A stretch of 64,000 nt of DNA from contig NC_046683.1 of NCBI RefSeq assembly GCF_009870125.1, positions 4,526,001 through 4,590,000 on the forward strand, read 5' to 3'. Below, in pieces: positions 51,791-64,000 of this stretch. Below the pieces are notes generated by a model. The model had not been told where the DNA came from. It worked only from the letters and a program-made list of their open reading frames with translations, and did not search any database. Position numbers and translations under genes: made by a program. The DNA is from Drosophila pseudoobscura (Eukaryota > Arthropoda > Insecta > Diptera > Drosophilidae). The stretch's first letter is position 1. Every line of letters begins with the position of its first letter.

Positions 51791-52279
51791 TAACGATTTT
51801 GGCGATGGTGCGATGGGTCTAGGGGTGTAGGGGTGGATGGGCGGAGAGTGATGAAAGGTTTTTGGTTCTTATCTTGGCCTTGTTTTGTCAATAGTTTGGC
51901 CCGCCACCCCTCCGGTGTGTGGTTATCCATAGAGTTCCTTGGGGGGGCCCTCGGCCTGCCCTTACCTATTCCAACTGACAATGCCTGGGGACTGTCAGCA
52001 CACACTTTGAGACTCTGGGCGGCTCTGTGGCCTGTCTTCGCCTTGGAAACTGAAAGAAAGTTGCAGTTTGTTGATTCCTTTTGTTTTGGCCGTTTGCCAT
52101 TTGTGGATGAGCCCGAGGGCCAAGGGACACGCTTTAACGCTCCTGCGTGGAGTCTATCGGGCAATCAAAATAACAACCTAGACATGGGTATCTACTTTAA
52201 AGATCTATAAACTCTACAACTCTTTCTGTGCATCGCTTGCCCTCTTCCCCTCACTCTATCACTCCCTCTCTCTGTCTCT

Positions 52280-52318
<39 letters not shown>

Positions 52319-53780
52319 TGTGTGCCTGTGTGGTGGGTTTATCTTCAACCAGTTTAGACTTTAATTACGGCCAACATGAGGACAATTTCCATAGCATACA
52401 TTGCAGCGCACGCTGAAACGGAGCTGGGATCTGGCGACGACGAGTCGTCCTAAAGGAAAAGAAGAGCCTCCACAGCTTTGTCCGTGTCCTCCACCTGTGG
52501 GAGATACATATCTGAACAAAAATATTCGAAGAAATGGTGAAAGTGTTCCACTTTGAAGTCTGCTACTGCCCCGACGTGACGGAAGTGTCTGCCTGCTGGA
52601 ATTTTACAAAGATACATATATTGTACCGCCATCGCTACCTGGAACAATGAAAAGATCAGTGGAGAGAAAGACCCTGGGACTTGCCTGAAGAGGAGCTCCT
52701 GTTTTGGCACCTGCATTCCAAAGTATCTATCCACTGTACGAGTATCTAACAGATATCCCAGATATCATTGTTCCGAGCTCAAGGGCGATTCAACTGCTTG
52801 GATGGAGAGGTCTTGGCCAACTATCGGTTGCATTACCAATTGCCAATTGGTCCAAGTACATGTGCATCCTCGTGCTCGTGTGTGTGTGCGTGTGTGTGGA
52901 GTGTGGTGTCTGTGTGTGTGTGTGGAGATGGAGAAGGAGTAGCAGCTGCTGTTGATGGACTGCCAAGTCCAAACATGTTTGATTTGCTCCCTTCAGGGCT
53001 GTCAGTGGACTTGCAACCTGACAAAGAGTTCGAGGAAAAAGCCCCCAATCCATGATTTGTTTGGGTGGCAACCGGGCAACGGATCAACCGGAGCAAATGG
53101 TTAAAAATCAACAAATTACAACCGTTACATATGTACGTACGGACATGCATACATACATATGTACATTCAAGTGTATATACAAGACCCAGAGACCGTTGGT
53201 TCGTCCCAGACACTGACACGCATCGAAGCCAGTGGAAACGCTAATAAAATTATAGTGCCAAGGGCGGAGCCGACCATAAATACATATATGTATGTATGTG
53301 GAAACGATATGGCTATATATAGCTATAGCTACCGCCAGACAGACAGGCAGAAGGTGGGTCTGGGCTACTCCGTCTTCTTGGGTAATCACAAGATAATAAC
53401 ATTTTGCGCAACGGAATTGCGAGAGTAAGGAACAAACGAAATATCGCCAGGTCTGGCACGATACAACAATATAACGCCGCCCCCTCATTGTGTGGGGGCA
53501 GAGACTGAGAGAGAGCGAGAGATAGAGAGTTGAGGTAAAGTTCAAGTGAGCAAAAGAGTAAATGAGTGCACTGGCAGAAATACAGCAGCTCTATCTCTCG
53601 CTCATTCCTCCCTAGAGTGGCTCTGTTGTGGTCCCTTTCTCACTCTAAGCTCAGGCATGTGATCTCTCATCTTAAGTTCGATCCATATGATCCATATATC
53701 TACATATATCTTATCAAATATCATCTTATTATACTATTTCATATCTTGTGCACGATCCGTCCATGGTTATCCACTTGCAG
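51791..53780. other. Intergenic, possible decayed coding at 52450-53060
   Basis: Includes a TG microsatellite (52283-52325) and TG/CA tracts (52879-52925). Between 52450 and 53060 both strands hold protein-like but broken frames: minus MQVPKQELLFRQVPGSF..., plus FRAQGRFNCLDGEVLANYRL.... I cannot assign a gene. Confidence 0.3.
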
Positions 53781-54345
53781 TACTTTAGGACCCATCTTCA
53801 TTCTTAAGTATTAATTGGGATCAACTTACACTACTTTAGGATCCAATTACACTACTTTAGGACCCATCTACATTCTGAAGGAATCTTTAGAATCCACTTA
53901 CCCTACATTAGCATCTACTTACACTACTTTAGGATCCGCTACACTACTTTAAGACCCATCTACACTCCATTAGACCGATCCATATTCTCTGAGCATCCAT
54001 TGTAAAGGACATACACAATCTTAGAACCCATATACAGTCTTTGGGCCTATTTACACTGCCTTAGGACCCATCTTCATTCTTAAGTATTAATTGGGATCCA
54101 CTTACACTACTTTAAGATCCAATTCCACTACTTTAGGATCCACTTACCATACTTTAGGATCCATCTACACTCCTTTGGACTCGACTTACACAATCTTAGA
54201 ACCCATATACTGTCTTTGGGCCTATTTACACTGCCTTAGGACCCATCTTCATTTTTAAGTATTAATTGGGATCCACTTACACTACTTTACGATCCACTAC
54301 TTTAGGATCCACTTACCCCACTTTAGGATCCATCTAGTGTTCTTG
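53780..54345. repeat. Degenerate minisatellite with higher-order structure
   Basis: Built from about 22-24 nt units resembling TTAGGATCCACTTACACTAC. A longer block beginning TTAGGACCCATCTTCATTCT and continuing TAAGTATTAATTGGGATC recurs at about 53784, 54061 and 54236 (spacings 277 and 175 nt). The region is otherwise free of ORFs. Confidence 0.85.
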
Positions 54346-54843
54346 GATTAATCTACAGTGCTTTACTAGGACATGGCCAAAGCCAACGACAGTTGGTCAC
54401 CGATTAACAAGACCTTTTCTCTCTCCCTCTCTCGACGTATATCTCCCCGATTTACTGGATCTGCCCTTTCCTTGGAGTTTTCTCTCAGTGTACTCTCACT
54501 GCAGTCGGCGCTGGCTGAAACAATTTATGGGCGAAATGTGAATGTGAACGCTGCCATTAGCCATTACCCATTCGGATGTAATGCGATGTGAAGGGCATTT
54601 GCATTTTGGGCCTACTAGGCCTCCAGGGCCTCCTGGGCCCTTTGCCTTTGTTTGCTCATATCTTTTGCGCCACATATCCACATACCTGGGCGTTGTATGT
54701 ACATATTGGAAGTGACTGGGGAGTCCAGGTGGGGGAGGGGGATGAGCGTGTTGGCTTTGACACATAAAGAGGAACAGGGAACCCATCCATCCACACACAT
54801 ACACACACACACGGCCATGTATTGGAAATTTGTTTTGTTGCAG

Positions 54844-56022
54844 GCAAAGCTGGCGCCACCAAGGGTCGTTCGCCAACTCCGACACCCAATCGTGATAATG
54901 GTGGGGGCGGAACTGGAGGTGGAGCCGCAGCTGGAGCTGGAGGCGGAGGCGGCGGCGGCGGCGGCGGCGGCGGTGGTGGTGCAACGTCAGGCGGAGCCGG
55001 AGCAACAACAGCCGGCAGATCCACACTACATGCGAACAAAACGATACTGAAAACGGTCTCGGTATTCCTCGCCAGCGGCAAACGTAACTCGAGCAACCAA
55101 CAGTCGAAGGCCGCCGCGGCGGCCCTGCAGAACAAGCGGCAACTGCGCCAAAGGAGGATGGAGGAGCTCAGCGGCAAAATCAATCCCAAGCTGCTGGACA
55201 GTCTGCGCAAGAAGACGCGCTTCAGCAAGTGAGTAGGCCCGTTCCGAGAGCCAACATCCAATCCGAATCCACCCCACCCCGTTGCAGAGACGAACTGGAT
55301 TCCCTGTGCCGGATCTATAGGAAGCTCGTGTCGAACTGCCAGTATGCGGCCAAGACGCTGGCATCCAGCTCTTCCAGTGCAGCCATAGCCAAGCCCCATG
55401 CGGCCGTGGAGGTGAGTCTTGCCGAGGATACCCATCCTCAGACTCTGAGAAACGAGTGTACATATTCTGGCCACTCAGGGCATCGACCGCATCGTGTTCC
55501 GGGAGCTGTTGCACAGCACTTTCGACATTGTCACCGAGGAGATCCTGATGGAGCGCATCTTCTGCAGCTGGGACAAGGCACACGAGGGCCTGCCCCTGCG
55601 GCTCGAGGGCTGGCTCATCGGGCTGTCAACGTTTCTGCGCGGCACGTCCACGGAGCGGGCGGGCTTCTGTTTCCGGGTGTACGATCTGAATCAGGACGGA
55701 TTCATTACCAAGGATGAGATGTTCACGCTGCTGCGGAACTGCCTCATCAAGCAGCCGCAGGACGAGGATCCCGACGAGGGCGTCAAGGATCTTGTAGAGA
55801 TCGTCCTCAAGAAGTTCGACCTGGACAAGGATGGCAAGGTAGGAGCAATGCCACCCCTTCTCTCTGCATCCCTTCTATACGTATTTAGCCCCCCTCTCTC
55901 AGGTCTCGCTGGAGGATTTCATGACCACAGTCACGGCGGAACCGCTGCTGATTGAAGCCTTTGGCCAGTGCCTGCCCACGGACAGTGCTGTCGGCTCCTT
56001 TTTCTCAACGCTGCAGGTGTAG
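54844..56022 (+). CDS. Calaxin/EFCAB1-like EF-hand protein, 5' exon not located
   Basis: Exons 54844-55228, 55288-55411, 55479-55838 and 55903-56022 join in phase. The first begins at phase 1 after TTGTTGCAG, so an upstream start exon is missing from the model. The N-terminal part has a poly-Gly run and a basic helix (NKRQLRQRRMEELSGK). The remainder matches calaxin along its length: GIDRIVFRELLHSTFDIV, an EF-hand 1 that has lost its acidic ligands (WDKAHEGLPLRLEG), EF-hand 2 DLNQDGFITKDE, LIKQPQDEDPDEGVKDLVEI, EF-hand 3 DLDKDGKVSLED, and AFGQCLP. Calaxin is a calcium sensor on outer-arm axonemal dynein, so sperm or sensory cilia are the likely site. Probably D. melanogaster CG2256, from neighbour order and memory. 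AATAAA at about 56071. Confidence 0.85.
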
Positions 56023-58686
56023 GTCGAATCGAACCAAAGGTTTTTTTGTTTTTCATTTTGTGAAGTAGGGAAATAAAGTACGCTAGATAGAAATCCATGC
56101 GAATGTTTACTGTACTCGGGAGACCCTAGGTAACCTTTCTCGGCATCCCATCGACAATCCATATTCGAAGGAACTTGTTCGCTATCTTTTGGTGGTTTCC
56201 AGGGAAACGGCCATTCTGGAGACCATTCTGAAATGAACCCTAATAATAAAAAATTCATGAAAATCCGCATTGCGACGGATTGGCCATAATATCTGCGGGA
56301 GGAGAACCCAAACTTTGAGCGACCATCGAGCTAATAGAACTACAATTAATCTCTTATGCTGATGGCCCATTTTTGGTAGCTGGTGACCCCGAAAACAGGT
56401 CAATATTGGGCTAGATTTTTGTAGAACGGGACTAATGCTACCTATACCTTTATTATATCTCTTGTGGTTCCAGCGTATGTTAGAGATGGCTGACCCCAGA
56501 CCACTGGGATTCTATCGTATTTTCTGGAATGCTTTCTTTATTGGTTTATTGCGAAAACGCCCCGAGCAGTGTCTGTGGTGTCACCCCATACTCAAAGAGA
56601 CAATACGCTTGATTAGAGTGCCCAGAAGGTGACCCCGACCAATGACAGAGATGCAATTCATTTCTGCGAACAGATGTCTGTGAAATTTGCACGTAATGCT
56701 GAAGAAATCAACTGAGATGAGGCACTGGTCGACGTTCGTCTGTGCCATCGAGCCGTACATGAAGGTTCGAGTTCCGGCGATTGTCGGTGTCAGGCGGCAT
56801 GTTGCAAGTTGCAAGTTGAGGACCACATCTAGTCATAGTCATATTTATGCAAGCGTCAAGTGAAACAATAAGCCGAGTCGAGCGGTCCGGTAATGCGAGC
56901 TAATTTATTCGATTAGCCAGCCGCATCCACACACACACACACTCACACACACAGAGGCATACAGCTAACCCAAATGGTCACGAATCTTGTTTATCTATCG
57001 AATGCATTCATGCAACGCCCAAAGCAAGTTCCACGCTGTTTAGCTTCCCATTCCACTTGCGACGCTGACGCGGACTGCCACATGGCACATGGCACTTGCC
57101 CGTGAACCGTCTCAATATTGAATATGACTGGGAAGGTGGACCGGATTTGGCATAGAACCGGAATGAGTGCAGCAGACAGTGGCATTACATTACATAATAT
57201 ATTCTCGTACACCCACTTTGAGTAGCAGGAAAGGAAGGCCGGGCCGGGCCGGACCGGGCCGCGCCGGCTTGGGATAACGATATTTGATCGGATCGAAACC
57301 AAGAAGCCACTCTAGAGCCACTGCCCTTGGCAGTCATGTGTGAATCTTGACTGAATCTGGAATCTATAAGGGTGATATAACCAATGTTCTGTTTTTCTAC
57401 ATGCGTGCATATATTAGTGGCACAGATACAAGGTGTGGCTCTTTCACAATTCCATAGAGAACTTATCATACAGATAATCGATTCCGATTGATTTTGGTAG
57501 CCTCCGTAGCCTCCAATAACAAAACCACAATATATATTTCGTTACTATGGTAGCTATCTGATAAAGATTAAGCCCGATTTTGAGAATATATAACATAGAA
57601 CATGGATTTGTAGATGCTTCAACTTTTCCATTTCGCTAGATCATTGATCTTGTATATTACGAGATAGATACAGATTAGTTCACTGCTACTTATTTGATTG
57701 ATTGAAGGGTATACAAATTCGATTAGTGATTGGTTTCATTGTAGCATTGAAATTCTTTACTGTTAGTTGTACAAAGACTGTAGATCTTGAACTCCGACTT
57801 TGTTTGCCCTGTCTCTATCGAAGCTATCAGAACCAGATCCCATCTATGTATATGTACATCGCAAGGAACGATGAATCTTCAGGCCTATTTTTTGGTAATC
57901 TTGTCTTTATCCATAGGTGTTGTTACTTCTAATCATCGGGTGTCCAATGCAGTCATGTCTGGGATCTGGTGAAGTTGTTTATTTTTTGTTTGACATATGG
58001 ATTTCACATTGTAAACATTGCCGCGTCGTTTTCATTGACTTTTCCAGCTTATCGTACATTCAAATCACAATCACCTTCTGGAGGGTTGCGGCTGCTCAGT
58101 ACCTGGGGTGTGCACTTCGTACCCTAGTAGCGTATTAAAAAAGTGATTCATTAATTAGGACCCTCGCCTACTTGCAGATAGGAAATCTTATCGCTGCTTC
58201 CGAAAATTAAAGCCACCTCAAGCTGGGATGATGTAATGAGTGCTCAAAGTACTAATTAGCTCATTTTTTGTTACACTTTTGTAATGACTGGGCGGAGGGA
58301 GAGCTCAACAGAAAAGTACATATATTTCATTTTGTTGATTGTGCACTTGCACTTACAGATGTACACACGTGTGCATGTCTGTATGTCTGTATGTACCTTA
58401 TCGTAATTTTGGTAGATAGTGCATGGACTTGGGTCAAAAAAGCCAAACTAGCCTGCGATCTCACTGATAGAAATGTGCTGCTCTTAGTCTGCTCATCCGC
58501 GCTGGGGATCGTATAGGCAAACTCTGTCCAGATCTTTGGATGTGTGCATGCGGCGCCGCACATGAGCACTGCATTTGATGGCTAATAATGGGGGACTAGT
58601 AGCAGTTTCCCCCCCACATAGTGGTGTACTATTAATATCGGACCCCGGTTAATTCCCACACATGCACGCTACGCTCCGCACTCGCT

Positions 58687-58717
<31 letters not shown>

Positions 58718-59199
58718 TGGAAAGCTGGACTAATCTGAACGAGCCCATTCGTCGTTGCATGCTGTCACCGTCGTTCCATATAGATCGGATCGGATCGGAA
58801 CCGATCGGATCGTATCGTATCGGATCGACATGTGTCGGAGCACTGTTTATAGAACGCTTCGGCCCGTAGCTGTAGCTCTGTCGCTGTCGGCTGGTCGTGC
58901 TACTGGTGGACGTGTATCTACTTATGAGTGGGACTGTAGAGTAGATGTGAATGTGAGTGTGCTCCAGCTTTAAGTGCGAGTGTGAGTGTGAGTGTGAGTG
59001 CGACTGCGAGTGAGAGTGAGAGTATATTTGAAATAATAACTTATACGACCGGCATGCGGTGCGTAGTGTTTACTTCTGTGGAAACTCAGTCCGAATTCGT
59101 TAACAGCCGCTAACGGTTTGCTCTTGCTCTGCTCCACGATCTCGCATTGCTAGCACATAGCACCCCTCCATCGATCCTTGAACAGACATCCTCGCCAAC
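56023..59199. other. Intergenic, no gene seen
   Basis: 3.2 kb with CA tracts (56932-56952, 58690-58719), GGCCG-type repeats (57240-57262), ATCGG/GATCGG repeats (58784-58826) and a GAGTGT/GAGTGC hexamer array (58976-59025). ORFs here lack ATG or are short. The 3' part should hold the dehydrogenase promoter. Confidence 0.55.
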
Positions 59200-62100
59200 A
59201 TGTCCAAAGTGTCGCAAAGGTCAGTAATACATACGTACAATACATACGATTTCTCGTGAGGGGAATAACGGAAAGAGGCGAACAGTCACGGAGGAACACC
59301 TTCGTTAGCAACTGCAAAATAATCTTATCATCGCGAAACAGCAGAAAGAAAAACATAGCTATTGCTACATAGTATATGCACATGGGAATTTTGTTGTACA
59401 AATATATAGTTTGTTCTACCAGAGAGCTGCCGCCAGATAACACCCATTTGAGGTTCTTGGTTGGAGTCCGTTCCTTATCGACGGGTCGGACCACAAGCCA
59501 ATCCCTCGGATGGGGCCAGGGTTCGCAGGGTCCAATGGGGTCGCTGATGTGTGTAAGTGCTGGCGATTATCCAGATTATTATTACAATTATTGTTACCAG
59601 ATTAATTGCCAAATCGCGAATCGAACCGGTTGGCATGACCGGTAAGCGTATTTCGTTAACCTTTACCTTCGGGCCACTGTGCAACGCCCCCAGAGAACTC
59701 GCGATGGACCCTGATCGACACGCTTCAGTTCCGATAGGCTCCGGTTACCTCTAATCGGGATGTATTGTACAATCTGTACAATGCTGCCCACTAGACCAAG
59801 AACAACGAGCGTCGAATTTTGATAATTGATACGTATATGATACGTTTTCGAGCTGAGCAGGAAGCCGGTTCCAATAATCTGTCGTCCTTCATGATCAGTG
59901 ATCACGAATCATGATGATTTCTCTATGTAGGATCTAGGATCAACCAAACCAAACCAAAACCATATATTTGTATGGGCATAAAAGCTATTAGCTCTTCCCA
60001 ATGAATTCCTATGAACCATATACATATATGCACATATTACACACATGAGAAATCCGTTAACACTTCAGTAATGGCAAGCGACAAATTTCAGACGCATAAT
60101 CTATTTGCAGTCATCCACAATTATAGAAACTATTTTTATTCTTTGTGAGATACATAATCTACAATGTTTTTAATCGAATGGAATCGCTTTATTCGATATG
60201 TATTTCAAGTGGCGTTCGTTTTGGTATTCAGTAAGAGGTATATGGGCTATAGATTGCCTAAGCATAGAATGGAAAAAAAGTGCAGCGATAACAGCGGTGA
60301 GAGATTCTTTGGGGGTGCGGGACAGAGAGAAGTCGAGAGCAGTGGGGGCCACGGTCATGGTTGGTCAACTGATGGCACGATCATCTGTCTATACCCAGAC
60401 CCATATATACATATATGTATTTATATCATATGTGGCTGATCTTCCGTTCGCCTATGGATGTGTGTCACAAGTAGCTAAAAAACAAGAAAAACAAAGAAAC
60501 ATCAGACAAAAAGTTTCGGCACTATCAAGAGATCTCACGCAGCTGCAGGCCAGTAATTGTTATTGTAATACGAGTACGGGGGTATATACATACATGACAA
60601 AAAAAGCTGACCAAAGACGAACCCGGTAGCCCCGTAGCCCCTCTACGACTTCCGCGTGGGGCCAGACCAGCGGTCAGCAGTCACAGCAGTGAGCGGAGAG
60701 GAGGGAGCCGAACCATAAGATACTCTGGACAGATCAGAACAATCGTTTCTATACCGGCTTTATGATCAATAAAAACCTGAACTACAGCTTGTTAAGTCTT
60801 TACAATAATGGGATTTCGATCGCCGATTAATGTCACCTATTAAATCATATAGATATCCCACGTGTTGTACATGAACTGTGTGTAGAACAGATGAGGTTTT
60901 GATTGGAAGGAAGACTGCCCTTTCCGGGCGGGGAAGGGTATCTTAAGGAGGGAAAGGTCAGCTGATTGTCGCTGCCAACGAGATTAAAGCACACACGAAC
61001 TGTAGTACTCGTATGTAGTCTGGTAATGCCGTGGGTCAGGCAAGAGTTAGAGTCCACACACTCCACAGAAGTAGATTATAGTCCACTACAGTCTAATTCG
61101 AGTCGACTCCCCACTTAATAATTATGATGCAAAGATCAAGAGTCTAATTAGCAGACGGCACGCACTCGCGCTTCCCATGGCCCCCGCCCCGACAAAGCAC
61201 CCTGAACAATCCACTGATCCACTGATCTCCACTTTTTTTTAGCGCCAGCAATGCTAACGGTAGCAGCACCACGAACAGCAGCGACATCTACAACATTGTG
61301 CTGCTATTGGTGGACATTGTGGTGCTGATTGTCAAGTTCTGGCTGGCGATAGTTGAGTCGATAGTGGGCCTCTTCCAGACAAAGCCGCAGGAGAGTGTGA
61401 ACGGGAAGTTTGTGCTGATCACCGGCACTGGCCATGGCATGGGCAAGCAGATGGCCCTGCAGTACGCCGCCTTGGGGGCCACCGTCATCTGCTGGGACGT
61501 GAACGAGCAGACGAACAACCAGACGGTGAAGGATATCAAGCAGAAGGGCGGCAAGGCGTTCGGCTATGTGTGCAATGTGACCAAACGCGAGGAGCTGATG
61601 GAGCTGGCCCAGAAGGTGCGCAAGGAGCATGGCTTCATCCATGTGGTGGTTAACAATGCCGGCATCATGCCCTGCCATCCCCTTTTGGAGCACACCGAGA
61701 ACGAGATTCGTCTCATGTACGACATCAATGTGGTCTCTCATTTCTGGGTAGGCGTTTTGGGTTGCTTCCTATGTGGCGTCCTCATTGATCCCCTCTCGTT
61801 CTTCAGATGATTCAGTCCTTCCTGCCCGACATGGTGGAGCGCAACGAAGGCAGCATTGTGGCCCTCTCCTCCTGTGCCGGACTCTTTGGTCTCATCAATC
61901 TGGTGCCCTATTGCGGCACTAAGTTCGCTGTCCGTGGCTACATGTCCGCCCTCACCGAGGAGCTGCGCCAGAAGAATCCTCAGAACAACGTAAGTGTGGT
62001 CCCTGCCTGATCCTTGCGCCAAGCACAGCTTGTGTTGAATGTTCTTGTTCGTCTTCCAGGTGAAACTGACCACCATCTATCCGTACATGATCGATACGGG

Positions 62101-62323
62101 TTTGTGCAAGAATCCCCGCTACCGCTTCCCCAGCCTGTTCCAGTTGATTTCCCCCGACGTGGCGGCCGCTTCCATCATTCAGGCCCAGCGCGAGGGCCTG
62201 GAGGAGGCAGCCATTCCACGCAGCTACCTGACGCTGGAGAAGGTCGGACGTCTCGTTCCTCGCAAGGCAATGCGACTGGTAAACGACTTCATCGACACTG
62301 GCGTCGACACCGACAAGTACTAG
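59200..62323 (+). CDS. CG2254: Membrane-anchored short-chain dehydrogenase (SDR16C/RDH10-like)
   Basis: Exons 59200-59219, 61243-61747, 61807-61989 and 62060-62323 give 323 aa. The start codon lies in a 20-nt exon (MSKVSQ) whose phase-2 end fits AG|C at 61243 after a 2 kb intron. A long hydrophobic N-terminal segment (YNIVLLLVDIVVLIVKFWLA) anchors it in ER or lipid-droplet membrane. Rossmann motif TGTGHGMG, NNAG, catalytic Ser in LSSCAG and YCGTK (Y-x3-K) are intact. SDR16C enzymes oxidise or reduce retinoids, sterols and fatty alcohols with NAD(P); the substrate cannot be told here. The symbol rests on the SDR family and neighbour order with UbcE2H, from memory. Confidence 0.88.
59220..61242 (+). 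other. First intron of the dehydrogenase gene
   Basis: No supported exon. A 143-codon ATG ORF at 60198-60629 has no family signature and mixed composition, so it is not called. The acceptor side has a T8 run before AG (61233-61242). Confidence 0.6.
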
Positions 62324-62588
62324 AATGGAATGGAATGTAATGTAATGTAATGGCATGGAGAGGAATGGCCTTACCGCCTGAAAGAGTAGGATGTACTCGC
62401 ACGAGAGTACACTCTGCTTTAGGTCTTAGAGCTTTATTAATTTTGTTTTTTTTTATTATTAATTTTCCGTAACTGCTTTGTGTGTATAATTGTAGCTCAT
62501 TTCTGTGAGAAATGGGAATTCAGCAAGCTCAATTTAGCTGTTAAAAAGGTTGTTACTTAAATGCTTTAATGCTAATTGTGTGGGTCGT

Positions 62589-62594
62589 AATAAA
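62589..62594 (+). terminator. Dehydrogenase poly(A) signal AATAAA
   Basis: Lies 266 nt past the stop codon on the + strand, about 110 nt from the converging dynein chain stop codon. Confidence 0.5.
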
Positions 62595-62704
62595 GTCGCC
62601 ATAAATATGAATGACTCGGTGATCGTTGGGTCAGTGTGCAACGGGAGTGGGCCCTGGGTGCCAGAGTGCCTCCGGGGTGTCTGGGTGTCTGGGTGTCCGG
62701 ATGT

Positions 62705-64000
62705 TTATTTGGCTTTTGAGGCGTCTGCCTTCTTTTTCGGCTCCGAAACCTCTGGGTTAGCAGCATCTTGTGACTCTCTAGAGGGTTCGACCATCTGAGC
62801 CTCCTCCACGTAGTACTGCTCGAAGGCTGTGCGTTCCATGATCATGTTACGCTTCGAACGCTTGCGCTCCACAGTGAGGAGCATGTCCTGGAAGTCGGCA
62901 ATGGCCATGCGGAACTGATCGTCGCTCTCGATTAGCTGAACAAACTGATCGGGATTGTCGGGATCCAGTTCCAGATCTAGTTCGATTTCATCGCCAGCGC
63001 GTTTGGCGCGCTCCTCCTCGGCCAGCAGCTGGGTGCGACGCTTCAGCTTTATTTCCTCGACGCGCGCCTCCAGGATTTTGCTACGCGAGATCTCACGCTC
63101 AAACATCTACAGGGTGGGCGGATGGTTGACAAAAGATTGGATGAGATCAAAGTATAACCGGAGAGCCTTAGAACGCTTACGGCAGCTATGAGGGCCTTCT
63201 CTTTCCCGGTGGCCGACTTCATGGCATCGTCCAGCACGAGGATCTTCGTATCGCCATTGCCCAGGGCAATGGCCAGCAGTGCACCCTCCGAGCGAAAGAC
63301 CACGTCCTGGATCGGTGAACCAAAGTTGATGCTGTAGATGGGGACACGCTGACTTAACAGTAGGTCCCAGAAGTCCACCACGCCCTTGTTATCGCCGGTG
63401 ACGAAGAGGGAGCATCGGCCCGTGCTCCAGGCCCCGCAGACGACCTGGGTCTTCTTCCGGAAATACATTGTGCTGGGGCCATCCTTGGCCTCCTCGGACC
63501 AAACGCGCGCCCGCCAGTCGCCGGTCACCAGGAAGTTCTTCACAAAGAACGGATTCCGATTGATGGTGCGCACGGGACCGGCAAACAGTTGATAGTAGGC
63601 CAGCAGCGTCTCCAGGGGGGTCATTCCCTTGCGGTTACCCACAAAAACACAGCCCATGTCGCTGCCAATAATGAAGCGCACGGGAATGGTGTACTCAAAC
63701 TCGAGCACCATCACCCCATGAGCGTCCTGGCGATTCTGGCGCTCCTGCGGCACCGGCTCCAGCAGCAGTTCGTGCACCGGCATCATGAGGTCGCGTGTGT
63801 CCCAGTATTTGACGGAGCCGTCCAGGGAGCCCGTATAGAACTCTGTGTTGGATTTGGAGTGCACCCAGCAAAGGGCCTTGGTGTTCTCGCGATGGGCCGC
63901 CTCCAGCGGACAGATGCGCAATGGCAGGCCACTCTTTAAGGTGTTCCAGAGGCACACCTTGCCCGACCAGGTGCCGCCAGCCAGGTTGTTCTCGTCCTTG
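62705..64000 (-). CDS. Axonemal dynein intermediate chain, DNAI2-like, 5' partial
   Basis: Exons 63106-62705 and >64000-63181 with a 74-nt intron, phase 0; at least 407 codons are visible and the N-terminal half lies beyond the window. WD-repeat blades: SGKVCLWNTL, DGSVKYWDTR, INRNPFFVKNFLVTGDWRARVWSE, NKGVVDFWDLL. They match DNAI2 of the outer dynein arm, which ties dynein heavy chains to the doublet microtubule. The C-terminal exon starts MFEREISRSKILEARVEEIKLK, a charged coiled coil as in DNAI2, then a Glu/Lys-rich tail. An AATAAA overlaps the stop codon. Expected expression: testis or ciliated neurons. Possibly D. melanogaster CG1571 (low certainty). Confidence 0.9.

Noticed and set aside
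53780-54345. CRISPR-like alternation of repeats and spacers
   Set aside because: Repeat units are degenerate and variable in length, in a eukaryotic genome; it is a minisatellite.
57702-57932. Hydrophobic short ORF (secreted-peptide look)
   Set aside because: The frame has no ATG at its start (TTG) and no splice or promoter support.
60198-60629. 143-codon ATG ORF in the dehydrogenase intron
   Set aside because: No domain, mixed composition, no poly(A) signal or splice support; likely chance.

Overview
The window is eukaryotic and reads as a fruit-fly (Drosophila) X-chromosome (Muller A) segment. The identification rests on orthologue-level proteins (shaggy/GSK3, HLH3B, a rhomboid-4 protease, the UbcE2H ubiquitin-conjugating enzyme), short introns of about 60 nt beside very long ones, abundant CA/TC/TA microsatellites, and a DINE-1/ISY-type Helitron of the kind common in the obscura group. 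No bacterial-style operons, rRNA or tRNA genes were seen. An obscura-group species is my best guess; species level is not resolved.

Layout. 1-20 kb: shaggy (sgg) on the + strand, entered in mid-gene, with three alternative first coding exons, a common kinase core, at least one in-frame cassette exon, and alternative C-termini with long AT-rich 3' UTRs. 20.9-24.3 kb, - strand: HLH3B (TAL1-type bHLH) and two tandem, divergent YEATS-like genes. 24.3-29.9 kb: repeat-rich, with Helitron pieces, a WD-repeat relic, and a three-unit tandem array in which each unit carries Motif 6, a DRE, Motif 1 and a 5' splice donor. The array lies directly upstream of the next gene. 29.9-34.3 kb, +: an eight-coding-exon gene encoding an MBD-like domain, a CX2C...CX2C cluster and a C-terminal F-box/LRR-like part. 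35.3-37.6 kb, -: a divergent folylpolyglutamate-synthase-like gene. 38.9-43.2 kb, -: rho-4, whose 2.9 kb first coding intron holds a small + strand single-exon gene. 43.9-51.8 kb, +: UbcE2H with a long 5' intron and long 3' UTR. 54.8-56.0 kb, +: a calaxin-like EF-hand gene. 59.2-62.3 kb, +: a membrane-anchored short-chain dehydrogenase. 62.7 kb to the end, -: a DNAI2-like axonemal dynein intermediate chain, running off the window.

How they relate: most are unrelated neighbours, as usual in flies. Two features suggest function. The calaxin-like and DNAI2-like genes are both outer-dynein-arm proteins 7 kb apart, and the two YEATS genes are clearly a local duplication. The strongest unexplained structure is the triplicated promoter-plus-first-exon array at 27.8-28.9 kb. 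Gene models were built by reading splice sites and reading-frame phase by eye; phases agree across every multi-exon model given unless stated.
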